Below, piece by piece: positions 1-6,077 of a DNA stretch of 7,225 nt. The notes under the pieces are model-generated. The model worked only from the letters and a program-made list of their open reading frames with translations. It did no database searches and was not told where the DNA came from. Positions within the stretch are counted from its first letter, which is position 1. Each line of letters begins with the position of its first letter. The position numbers and the translations under genes are program-made. Origin of the DNA: Candidatus Kuenenia stuttgartensis (GTDB taxonomy: Bacteria; Bacteroidota; Bacteroidia; Flavobacteriales_D; Crocinitomicaceae); assembly GCA_943326025.2 (NCBI GenBank), contig CALPRR020000131.1:1-7225 (forward strand), written 5' to 3'.

Positions 1-892
1 CAGCAGGACAAGAAGCTTTAATTCTAAAGTTGTTTTGTGTAGCAGTTCCATTGTTTAAAGCTGCTGTTGTAAATAATTGGCCAGGAAATGAAACTTGACT
101 TGAAGGAATTAAATAATAATCAGCACCTTGAGATGTTGATGTATCAGTTCCCATAAAAGATGAAATTAATAATCCTTCATTTGCCCATGCTTCTGTAATT
201 TTGATATTATCAACACCCCAAAACCAATCCCAATTTCCTTGGTAATGTAATCTTACAGATACATTAGATGATCCAGCTAAACCTGCAGTTGTAACATTAA
301 TAATTTCATGTTCTGGATTTGCTGAATTTGAGTTTGTAGCAACTTCTGCATTTACTGGAAAAATATCCCAAGTTGCACCACCATCAGCACTTACTTCAAC
401 TGAATAAGTTTCTAAAAAATGACGATAGATGTTATCAAATTCTAGATATAGACCTGTACCTGTTGGTGTCGTAGATAAGTTTATAGCATTTTGAAATTTA
501 AAATAAGCATCTTGTACACCTGCACCACCTGCTTCATCAGAATCAATAAACGCATATTTGTTTCCAGCAGTACCAAAGCTTGTTGGAAATCCGTAACTAC
601 CTGCTTGAGAACTTAATGATGCTGGGAATGTAGAAATAATATTCCATTTTCCAGTTGTACCAGCTGATTGATTTGTACCTGCTGTGAATGACCAATTAGC
701 AGATGTTTCAAAGTTATCACTCCATAAAACATCTCCTTGAGCTTTAGAAGAAGGGTTGATGCTTTGTTTTACTGCTTTTGCAACAGTATATGTATTACGA
801 GATTGTGGAATTGAAACGTTTTTCTCAATTTTTTGAGCATTTACGGTTAATCCACTTAATAATACACTTGTAAATAAGTAAATCTTTTTCAT
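1..892 (-). CDS. Secreted beta-sandwich (choice-of-anchor J/MAM-like) surface protein, C-terminus cut by window edge
   Basis: The reading frame is open from ATG at 892 to the left edge, giving 297 codons with no stop, so the C-terminus is missing. The N-terminus is a classical signal peptide: MKK, then a hydrophobic stretch to about residue 16, with likely cleavage after VNA and before Gln20. After a short polar linker, the mature part carries WSDNFE (57-62) and a W-rich, Gly/Ser/Thr-rich domain with SVEVSADGGATW (164-175) and WDWFWGVDNIKI (221-232). This pattern is typical of the choice-of-anchor J/MAM-like domains of T9SS-exported flavobacterial proteins. From about residue 245 a second domain seems to begin, with an N-N-G-T...N pattern (280-288) like CARDB-type modules. 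A T9SS sorting domain would be expected at the missing C-terminus but cannot be seen. The enzymatic role, if any, is unknown; adhesin or secreted hydrolase are both possible. It shares its strand with nupC but is separated by 114 bp and probably has its own promoter. Confidence 0.82.
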   Translation of the reverse strand, partial: MKKIYLFTSVLLSGLTVNAQKIEKNVSIPQSRNTYTVAKAVKQSINPSSKAQGDVLWSDNFETSANWSFTAGTNQSAGTTGKWNIISTFPASLSSQAGSYGFPTSFGTAGNKYAFIDSDEAGGAGVQDAYFKFQNAINLSTTPTGTGLYLEFDNIYRHFLETYSVEVSADGGATWDIFPVNAEVATNSNSANPEHEIINVTTAGLAGSSNVSVRLHYQGNWDWFWGVDNIKITEAWANEGLLISSFMGTDTSTSQGADYYLIPSSQVSFPGQLFTTAALNNGTATQNNFRIKASCPA

Positions 893-973
893 AGTAATTA
901 ATATATTTTTTATAAAATTAATAAATATTTAACATAAGTCATAATAAATGTGTATTTTTTTTAAGGCGTTTTT

Positions 974-981
974 CAAAATTA
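974..981 (-). promoter_or_regulatory. Candidate -7 promoter element for the secreted protein gene
   Basis: Read on the minus strand this is TAATTTTG, a full match to the Bacteroidetes -7 consensus TAnnTTTG, lying 81 bp upstream of the ATG at 892. The nearest TTG that could serve as a -33 element (997-995) is only 13 bp upstream, shorter than the usual spacing, so the call is tentative. The rest of the 893-1006 gap is AT-rich, with no convincing terminator for nupC. Confidence 0.3.
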
Positions 982-1006
982 AAGTTAGGGTGTACAACTT
1001 GTATTT

Positions 1007-2242
1007 TTAATATAGTATACCAGCTATACATCCTGAAAGGTAGGAAGTTAACGTTCCGCAAAGTAGTGCTTTCATTCCAAGTTTAGCTAAATCAGCTCTT
1101 CTTTCTGGTGCTAAAGCACCTATTCCACCGATTTGCATTCCTACAGAACTGAAATTAGCAAATCCGCAAAGTGCAACACTTGTAATTAATAAACCTTTAT
1201 CTGTTACGATAGGATTCGCATAGCTTACATCTGTTAAATTCTTGTAAGCTAAGAATTCATTTACTGTTAATTTTTGTCCAAGCAATTTTGCAGCATTATC
1301 AACGTCTTGGGCTGGAATACCCATTGACCAGGCCAGAGGTGAAAATAATTTTCCGAAAATATAGTCTAATGTTAAGCCAGTCCACATTGAGCTTAATAAA
1401 AAATTAATTAAAGCCATTAAGGCTATAAATCCAATCAGCATTGCAATAACATTCATTGCAATTTTAAATCCATCAGCAGCTCCTTGACTAATAGCATCGA
1501 TTACATTTGTGTAATTGCTTTTCACTTCATGTTTTACGCGACCCATTGTTTCTGAAGCTTCTGTTTCCGGGAAAACAATTTTAGAAATCACTAATGCACC
1601 TGGAGCTGCCATTAAACTTGCAGCTATCAAATGTTCTGCTTGAGCCCCCATGTTTACATAAACAATAAGAACTCCCCCAGAAATACAAGCCAAACTTCCG
1701 CTCATAGAAGCTAAAAGCTCACTTTTTGTCATCGTTGATAAATATGGACGAATCATGACTTGAGCTTCAACTTGACCTACAAAGGCACTGGCAACGTTGC
1801 TTAATGCTTCAGCACCGGAAACTTTCATTATAAAATTCATAGCTCTTGCAATAACAGCTACAATTTTTTGCATAATACCAATGTGATAAAATATGGCAAC
1901 AAGAATACAGACAAGAATAATGGTAGCAGTGATATTGAATGCAAAAATGAAATTTGAAGGTGCACTATAATTTTGAACTCCTTCTTTTCCAACGATACCT
2001 AATCCACCATAAACAAAGTTTGCACCTTCTTTTGCGAATTCTTCGATGTGCCTCATTCCATTTCCGATATACTGAAAAAAAGCGGTTACTGCAGGAACTT
2101 TTAAAACTAAAATGGCAATAATTATTTGTAGACTTAATCCAGAAATAACCAAACGTTTATTTATTTTCTTTTTATTATTTGAGAATAAAAAGGCAATACC
2201 CAAGATAAATAATATCCCGATTAATCCAATAAATCGTTCCAT
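1007..2242 (-). CDS. nupC: Concentrative nucleoside transporter, CNT/NupC family
   Basis: This is a 411-residue inner-membrane protein, close in length to the structurally known Vibrio cholerae CNT (418 aa). The family imports nucleosides by symport with H+ or Na+. There are N-terminal membrane segments at about 1-20 and 31-50, a further one around 100-120, then the transport core. Core motifs are visible: GQVEAQ (156-161, re-entrant hairpin 1), GQKLTVNEFLAY (322-333, the CNT signature G-x-K-x3-NEF-x-A-Y), and CGFANFSS followed by GGIGALAPERR (359-382, hairpin 2). By alignment from memory, E329, N363 and S366 correspond to the ribose-contacting residues of vcCNT. Hairpin 1 differs from the classical GQTEAP: Val replaces Thr and Gln replaces Pro, which may affect base preference. 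It lies 37 bp downstream of the nuclease-family gene on the same strand, so the two are probably cotranscribed. Family assignment is firm; the substrate and coupling ion are not shown by the sequence. Confidence 0.95.
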   Translation of the reverse strand: MERFIGLIGILFILGIAFLFSNNKKKINKRLVISGLSLQIIIAILVLKVPAVTAFFQYIGNGMRHIEEFAKEGANFVYGGLGIVGKEGVQNYSAPSNFIFAFNITATIILVCILVAIFYHIGIMQKIVAVIARAMNFIMKVSGAEALSNVASAFVGQVEAQVMIRPYLSTMTKSELLASMSGSLACISGGVLIVYVNMGAQAEHLIAASLMAAPGALVISKIVFPETEASETMGRVKHEVKSNYTNVIDAISQGAADGFKIAMNVIAMLIGFIALMALINFLLSSMWTGLTLDYIFGKLFSPLAWSMGIPAQDVDNAAKLLGQKLTVNEFLAYKNLTDVSYANPIVTDKGLLITSVALCGFANFSSVGMQIGGIGALAPERRADLAKLGMKALLCGTLTSYLSGCIAGILY

Positions 2243-2279
2243 TTTAGTTGTAGTTTAAAGTTTATTAAGAGTTCAAATA

Positions 2280-2876
2280 TTAATTTGAATTTCTTTTATT
2301 CATCTCATCTCTCAATTTTGAAGCTAATTCATAGTCTTCATTTTCAAGAGCATTATTTAATTGGGATTCTAATTCTTCAGTAGATAACGAATTAATTGTT
2401 TCTTTTGGCTTGTCTATTTTTTCGTCTTCTTCTTCTCCAAATGCAAAATCATTATCATTAGAGTTTTCATCTAATAATATTCCTGCACTTGCTAGTATGG
2501 ACTCAAATGTATATACTGGACAATTAAAACGCACTCCTATTGCAATTGCATCAGATGTTCTAGCATCAATTTCAGTAGTTAAACCATCTTTTTCACAAAT
2601 CAATTTAGAGTAAAATATTCCTTCTACCAAATTATAGATCACAACTTCTTTTACTTCAATTTCAAATGCTGTAGCAAAACTTTTAAATAAATCGTGAGTT
2701 AAAGGTCTAGTAGGTGTCATTTTTTCTAATTCGATCGCAATTGCTTGCGCTTCAAATCCACCAATAATAATTGGTAGACGTCTTTTTCCACCAACTTCAG
2801 CTAGGACTAAAGCATAAGCGCCAGATTGAGTTTGGCTATATGATAATCCTACAATTTCTAGTTTTACTTTATTCAT
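2280..2876 (-). CDS. Bifunctional nuclease (BFN/DUF151) family protein with C-terminal UVR motif
   Basis: The protein has 198 residues in two parts. Residues 1-135 form a BFN (DNase/RNase, formerly DUF151) domain: GLSYSQTQSGAYALVLAE near the N-terminus, LPIIIGGFEAQAIAIELE (34-51), RPLTHDL (57-63) and DARTSDAIAIGVR (104-116) are characteristic blocks. An acidic linker (about 135-158, rich in E and D) leads to a UVR-like helical hairpin (about 164-196, STEELESQLNNALENEDYE...LRDEM), the motif found in UvrB/UvrC. BFN domains have been reported to have DNase and RNase activity in plants and to resemble a family seen in Thermotoga. The role in Bacteroidetes is not settled, so a DNA repair or RNA processing job is only inference. 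The start at 2876 matches the family N-terminus. It sits 101 bp downstream of etfA, with a strong hairpin in the gap, and 37 bp upstream of nupC. Confidence 0.92.
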   Translation of the reverse strand: MNKVKLEIVGLSYSQTQSGAYALVLAEVGGKRRLPIIIGGFEAQAIAIELEKMTPTRPLTHDLFKSFATAFEIEVKEVVIYNLVEGIFYSKLICEKDGLTTEIDARTSDAIAIGVRFNCPVYTFESILASAGILLDENSNDNDFAFGEEEDEKIDKPKETINSLSTEELESQLNNALENEDYELASKLRDEMNKRNSN

Positions 2877-2907
2877 GCCTTCGTCTTCACGTTGGGTTTT
2901 TAGAAAT

Positions 2908-2941
2908 AAATAGGGAAGCGTTATTAAGTGCTTCCCTATTT
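2908..2941. terminator. Strong intrinsic hairpin between etfA and the nuclease-family gene
   Basis: A perfect 12-bp inverted repeat (AAATAGGGAAGC at 2908-2919 and GCTTCCCTATTT at 2930-2941) surrounds a 10-nt loop. On the minus strand, the direction of etfBA transcription, the stem is followed by the U-rich run ATTTCT. On the plus strand it is followed by GTATTTTTTG, a better T tract, so the element could work in both directions. No plus-strand gene ends here. The simplest reading is a terminator or attenuator after etfA that reduces transcription into the two downstream genes. Confidence 0.7.
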
Positions 2942-2950
2942 GTATTTTTT

Positions 2951-2970
2951 GATAAAATTACAATTTTATC
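2951..2970. repeat. Perfect AT-rich palindrome just after the etfA stop
   Basis: The sequence GATAAAATTACAATTTTATC consists of two perfect 9-bp arms around a 2-bp centre (AC). It starts 8 bp past the etfA stop codon and 10 bp before the terminator hairpin. The short spacer is more like a dimeric protein-binding site than an efficient RNA hairpin. However, a 6-nt loop version with 7-bp arms would also fold, so it may simply be part of the transcript 3' end structure. No function is demonstrated. Confidence 0.4.
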
Positions 2971-2977
2971 TTAATTT

Positions 2978-3928
2978 TTAGTTGTTTGAAGCGTTGAATT
3001 TTTTAACTGCTTCAACTAATTTCGGTACAACGTCAAAAGCGTCGCCAATTACACCGTAATCAGCAGCTTTAAAGAAAGGTGCTTCAGCATCTGTATTAAT
3101 TGCTACAATTACTTTTGAGCCATTTACTCCAGCTAAATGTTGGATAGCTCCAGATATACCAACAGCGATGTATAAGTTTGGACGAATTGCAACACCTGTT
3201 TGGCCTACGTGCTCATGGTGAGGTCTCCATCCAATATCAGCAACTGGGCGAGAACAAGCTGTTGCGGCACCTAGTTCTTTTGCTAAATCTTCGATCATTC
3301 CCCAGTTTTCTGGGCCTTTTAATCCTCTTCCTGCAGAAACAACTAATTCAGCTTCAGGTAATGAAATTTCACCTTCAGGTTTTTTGGTACTTAATACTTT
3401 TACTTTTGAGTCACCTGCGTTACCATTAAAATCTTCAACAGAACAATTTGCTCCAGTTATTTCAGGTTGAATACTATTTGGTAATAATGAGATAATTTTA
3501 TTTTCTGTTTTAACTGTAACATTTCCAAAAGCTTTTCCTGAGAATACATTCACTTTACAAGAAAAGCCACCATCTGTTGAAGGAAGGCTAATTGCACCTG
3601 CAACTAAACCAGCTTTAAGTCTTACAGATAATCTAGGAGCTACAGCTTTTGCAATTAAATCATGAGAAAAAACTACTTTATTAGCGCTAGTAGAAGAAAC
3701 AGCTGATGCTATCACTTTAGTAATTTGTTGATCATCATCAGAATTAGCATTTCTATCAACTAATACTTTTGTAGCACCATATTGACCTAATTCAGCTAAA
3801 ACATTAGAATCTGCATTTCCAACTGTAACTGCGATAACATCTTCTCCCATTTTTTTAGCATAAGTAACTGCTTCGAATGCACTTTTACCTAAACCATTAT
3901 TGCTTGATATATATACGATTGTAGACAT
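2978..3928 (-). CDS. etfA: Electron transfer flavoprotein, alpha subunit
   Basis: This is a 316-residue soluble flavoprotein subunit. With EtfB it carries electrons from acyl-CoA and related dehydrogenases to ETF:quinone oxidoreductase. The N-terminal half (about 1-185) is the alpha/beta domain that packs on EtfB. The C-terminal FAD domain is clearly visible: SAGRGLKGPENW (198-209), SRPVAD (226-231), HVGQTG (240-245), and LYIAVGISGAIQHLAG (252-267) followed by VAINTD (275-280), which fits the ETF alpha signature. FKAADYGVIGD (286-296) closes the site. A run of histidines (RPHHEH, 235-240) replaces the corresponding PNDM of the human protein; I believe this is usual in Bacteroidetes. etfA starts 21 bp after the etfB stop, and the two are surely cotranscribed. 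No Shine-Dalgarno sequence is visible; the upstream stretch is AT-rich. Confidence 0.98.
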   Translation of the reverse strand: MSTIVYISSNNGLGKSAFEAVTYAKKMGEDVIAVTVGNADSNVLAELGQYGATKVLVDRNANSDDDQQITKVIASAVSSTSANKVVFSHDLIAKAVAPRLSVRLKAGLVAGAISLPSTDGGFSCKVNVFSGKAFGNVTVKTENKIISLLPNSIQPEITGANCSVEDFNGNAGDSKVKVLSTKKPEGEISLPEAELVVSAGRGLKGPENWGMIEDLAKELGAATACSRPVADIGWRPHHEHVGQTGVAIRPNLYIAVGISGAIQHLAGVNGSKVIVAINTDAEAPFFKAADYGVIGDAFDVVPKLVEAVKKFNASNN

Positions 3929-3949
3929 ATTATAATTTTATACTGATTA

Positions 3950-4690
3950 TTAAATAACTTTTGCTTCATTGTGCAATAATGCAACTAATTCATCCATATT
4001 TTCAGGATTAATCATTTTGCATGCAGATTTTGCATCTGGCATTGTGTATGAAGTGTAAGAAGTGAATTCTTCATTAGAGCTAACAGGAATAACTGTTAAT
4101 GGTTTTGTTCTTGCAGCCATAATACCTCTCATGTTAGGAATTCTTTGTTCAGCCATTCCTTTTGCGCATGATGCCACAAATGGAGTTGAGACTTCAACAA
4201 CTTGAACCCCACCAACGATTTCTCTTTCTAAAGTTGCAGTTGTACCATTTAAGTCTAACTTAGTTGCTAATGATATAAAAGGAAGATCTAATTCTTCAGC
4301 AATCATTCCACCAACTTGAGAACCATTATAATTAATCGTTTCTTTTCCAGTCAGAACGATGTCAAATGAGTTTTCTTTTGCGTATTTAGCTATTTGAGAA
4401 GCTGTAAAATAAGCATCGTTTGGTTCAGCATCAATTCTCACTGCATCATCTGCACCAATAGCTAATGCTTTTCTGATAATCGCTTCGTCTGCAGTATTTC
4501 CTACTGTAATAATAGTTACATTACCTCCAATTGTTTCTTTGATTTCAAGTGCTCTTACTAAAGCATACCATTCATCGTATGGATTTACAATGTATTGAAC
4601 TCCATTTTCATCAAATTTAGTATTGTTTTCTGTGAACGCAATTTTTGAAGTTGTGTCCGGCGCTTTACTTATACAAACTAGTATTTTCAT
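3950..4690 (-). CDS. etfB: Electron transfer flavoprotein, beta subunit
   Basis: This 246-residue partner of EtfA forms the cytoplasmic heterodimer that shuttles electrons toward the quinone pool. The fold is visible from MKILVCISKAPDT at the N-terminus, VNPYDEWYA (35-43), an alternating beta/alpha pattern, the nucleotide-loop region TGKETINYNGSQVG (114-127), LEREIVGG (154-161) and PNMRGIMAAR (186-195) near the C-terminus. In many ETFs the nucleotide loop reads like AIDGDTxQVG; here the central D-G-D-T is N-Y-N-G, while the following S-Q-V-G is kept. This loop binds AMP in classical ETFs and FAD in bifurcating ones, so the nucleotide bound here cannot be read with certainty. It is the first gene of the minus-strand cluster, with a -7-like element 24 bp upstream of its start, and it is divergent from pdhB. 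Confidence 0.97.
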   Translation of the reverse strand: MKILVCISKAPDTTSKIAFTENNTKFDENGVQYIVNPYDEWYALVRALEIKETIGGNVTIITVGNTADEAIIRKALAIGADDAVRIDAEPNDAYFTASQIAKYAKENSFDIVLTGKETINYNGSQVGGMIAEELDLPFISLATKLDLNGTTATLEREIVGGVQVVEVSTPFVASCAKGMAEQRIPNMRGIMAARTKPLTVIPVSSNEEFTSYTSYTMPDAKSACKMINPENMDELVALLHNEAKVI

Positions 4691-4713
4691 TGTGTTATAG
4701 ATTTTCTTTTAAG

Positions 4714-4721
4714 CAAATTTA
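4714..4721 (-). promoter_or_regulatory. Candidate -7 element of the etfB promoter
   Basis: On the minus strand this reads TAAATTTG, matching the Bacteroidetes -7 consensus TAnnTTTG, and lies 24 bp upstream of the etfB ATG. That would give a short leader of roughly 18 nt. No TTG is found at the usual -33 spacing, so the match rests on the -7 element and its position. Confidence 0.5.
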
Positions 4722-4843
4722 ATAAAATTCATTTATTCGTATTAATATATTGACATATTTTAAAAAATGAGTGAATTATTTCATGAATTTAATGAATCTT
4801 TGATTGAAAATAAAAAGAATGGAAAATTTATTTCATTTTTTCT

Positions 4844-4851
4844 TACATTTG
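4844..4851 (+). promoter_or_regulatory. Candidate -7 element of the pdhB promoter
   Basis: TACATTTG matches the Bacteroidetes -7 consensus TAnnTTTG and ends 32 bp before the pdhB ATG, predicting a leader of about 27 nt. The -33 region has no TTG at the usual distance. The leader just before the ATG is AT-rich, with no Shine-Dalgarno sequence, as is common in this phylum. The element lies inside a 35-codon ORF (4767-4874) described in the findings. Confidence 0.5.
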
Positions 4852-4883
4852 CGAACTTCATAACGATAATTTAATAGTTACAA

Positions 4884-5861
4884 ATGAAAACAGTACAATT
4901 TAGAGAGGCTTTAAGAGAAGCGATGTCAGAAGAGATGCGTCGTGATGAAAATGTTCTTTTGATGGGAGAAGAAGTTGCTGAATATAACGGTGCTTATAAA
5001 GTTTCTCAAGGGATGTTAGATGAATTTGGACCGAAAAGAATTATCGATACGCCAATTGCAGAGCTTGGTTTTGCAGGTATTGCTGTAGGTGCGTCTATGA
5101 ATGGATTGAGACCTATAGTTGAATTTATGACATGGAATTTTGCTATTCTTGCTGCCGATCAAATAATTAATAGTGCTGCAAAGATGCTTCAGATGTCTGG
5201 AGGTCAGTATTCTTGTCCGATTGTTTTTAGAGGAGGAAATGGTACAGCAGGTCAATTAGGAGCTACTCATTCTCAAAGTTTCGAAGCTTTTTATGCTCAT
5301 GTGCCAGGTTTAAAGGTTATTACTCCTTCTAATCCATATGATGCTAAAGGCTTATTAAAAGCAGCAATTAGAGATAATGACCCTGTCGTTTTCTTGGAGT
5401 CTGAGAAAATGTATGGAGATAAAGGTGAAATTCCAGAAGGTGAATATATTATTCCGATTGGAGTTGCTAATACTAAAAGAAAAGGTACTGATGTGACAAT
5501 CGTTTCATTTGGTAAAATAATAAAAGTTGCTTTAGAAGCCGCTGAAGTTTTAGAAAAAGAAGGTATTTCTTGTGAGGTTATCGATTTAAGAACAATTCGT
5601 CCAATCGATTTTCCAGCGGTAGTTGAATCTGTAAAGAGAACAAATAGATGTGTAGTTGTTGAAGAATCTTGGCCTTTAGCTTCTATTTCTTCTGAAATTG
5701 CATACCATTTGCAGCGATATGCATTTGATTATTTGGATGCACCAGTAATGAGAGTTACTCAAACAGATACGCCATTTGCTTTTTCTCCTACATTGATTGA
5801 TGAAGCTTTACCAAATATTGATAGAGTTATTAAAGCAGTCAAAATGACTCTTTATAGATAA
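4884..5861 (+). CDS. pdhB: Pyruvate dehydrogenase complex E1 component, beta subunit
   Basis: This 325-residue subunit pairs with E1 alpha to form the thiamine-diphosphate-dependent decarboxylase that turns pyruvate into the acetyl group passed to lipoyl-E2. The N-terminal transketolase pyrimidine-binding domain (about 1-180) shows GEEVAEYNGAYKVS (28-41), including the conserved Glu that activates ThDP. It also shows KRIIDTPIAELGFAGIAVG (51-69), FRGGNGTAG (115-123) and THSQSFEAFYAHVPGLKV (128-145), where His129 corresponds to the conserved active-site His of E1 beta. The C-terminal transketolase domain (about 200-320) includes DLRTIRPID and VVEESWP. Length and motifs are those of a complete stand-alone E1 beta. 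Neither E1 alpha nor E2 is in the window; in many flavobacteria the E1 subunits are encoded apart. It is divergent from etfB and followed 15 bp later by a terminator, so it appears to be monocistronic. A branched-chain 2-oxoacid E1 beta is less likely given the close match to PDH E1 beta motifs. Confidence 0.96.
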   Translation: MKTVQFREALREAMSEEMRRDENVLLMGEEVAEYNGAYKVSQGMLDEFGPKRIIDTPIAELGFAGIAVGASMNGLRPIVEFMTWNFAILAADQIINSAAKMLQMSGGQYSCPIVFRGGNGTAGQLGATHSQSFEAFYAHVPGLKVITPSNPYDAKGLLKAAIRDNDPVVFLESEKMYGDKGEIPEGEYIIPIGVANTKRKGTDVTIVSFGKIIKVALEAAEVLEKEGISCEVIDLRTIRPIDFPAVVESVKRTNRCVVVEESWPLASISSEIAYHLQRYAFDYLDAPVMRVTQTDTPFAFSPTLIDEALPNIDRVIKAVKMTLYR

Positions 5862-5876
5862 TATTTTTATATTGTC

Positions 5877-5907
5877 AAAGGGTTAAGTTTTTCTTGACCC
5901 TTTTTTT
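5877..5907 (+). terminator. Rho-independent terminator of pdhB
   Basis: An 11-bp stem (AAAGGGTTAAG at 5877-5887 and CTTGACCCTTT at 5893-5903) has one G.U pair and a 5-nt T loop. It runs into seven T residues at 5901-5907. It begins 15 bp after the pdhB stop. This is a textbook intrinsic terminator and isolates pdhB from the downstream surface-protein gene. Confidence 0.9.
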
Positions 5908-6077
5908 ATTTCCAAATTTGATTAAAATTAGGACATTTTGTTTAAAATTAAAGTTTAGGATTTAATTTAAAAACAACATTTCATTTTTCGTTTATAATTT
6001 AAGCAACTTAATTTAAATTTTAACGTCGTCTTTTAAATTAAACTATTTCTACATAATTATTAATGTAATTTGTAAAT

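Noticed and set aside
893..1006. Possible terminator of nupC (weak AAGTT...AACTT inverted repeat near 982-1000)
   Set aside because: The stem is 5 bp, AT-rich and lacks a T tract on the minus strand directly after it.
2410..2974. Two plus-strand open frames of 67 codons (2410-2613 and 2771-2974) over the nuclease-family gene
   Set aside because: They are antisense to a well-conserved domain or run through the terminator hairpin, and show no family resemblance.
3178..3429. Open frame of 83 codons on the plus strand inside etfA
   Set aside because: It is an antisense shadow of the conserved FAD-domain region; the Leu-rich product looks like the complement of etfA codons.
4750..4755. TTGACA, resembling a sigma-70 -35 box, upstream of pdhB
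   Set aside because: No -10 box is found at proper spacing, and this promoter type is not the main one in Bacteroidetes.
5016..5255. Minus-strand open frame of 79 codons inside pdhB
   Set aside because: It is antisense to the catalytic domain of pdhB and has a low-complexity product.
5944..5955. 12-mer AAAATTAAAGTT shared with 975-986, before each of the two secreted-protein genes
   Set aside because: The copies have opposite orientation relative to their genes, and the word is pure AT-rich sequence, so chance is a good explanation.
6063..6065. Upstream ATG in frame with the right-hand secreted protein
   Set aside because: The next codon is TAA, so translation cannot continue from it; ATG at 6078 is the start.
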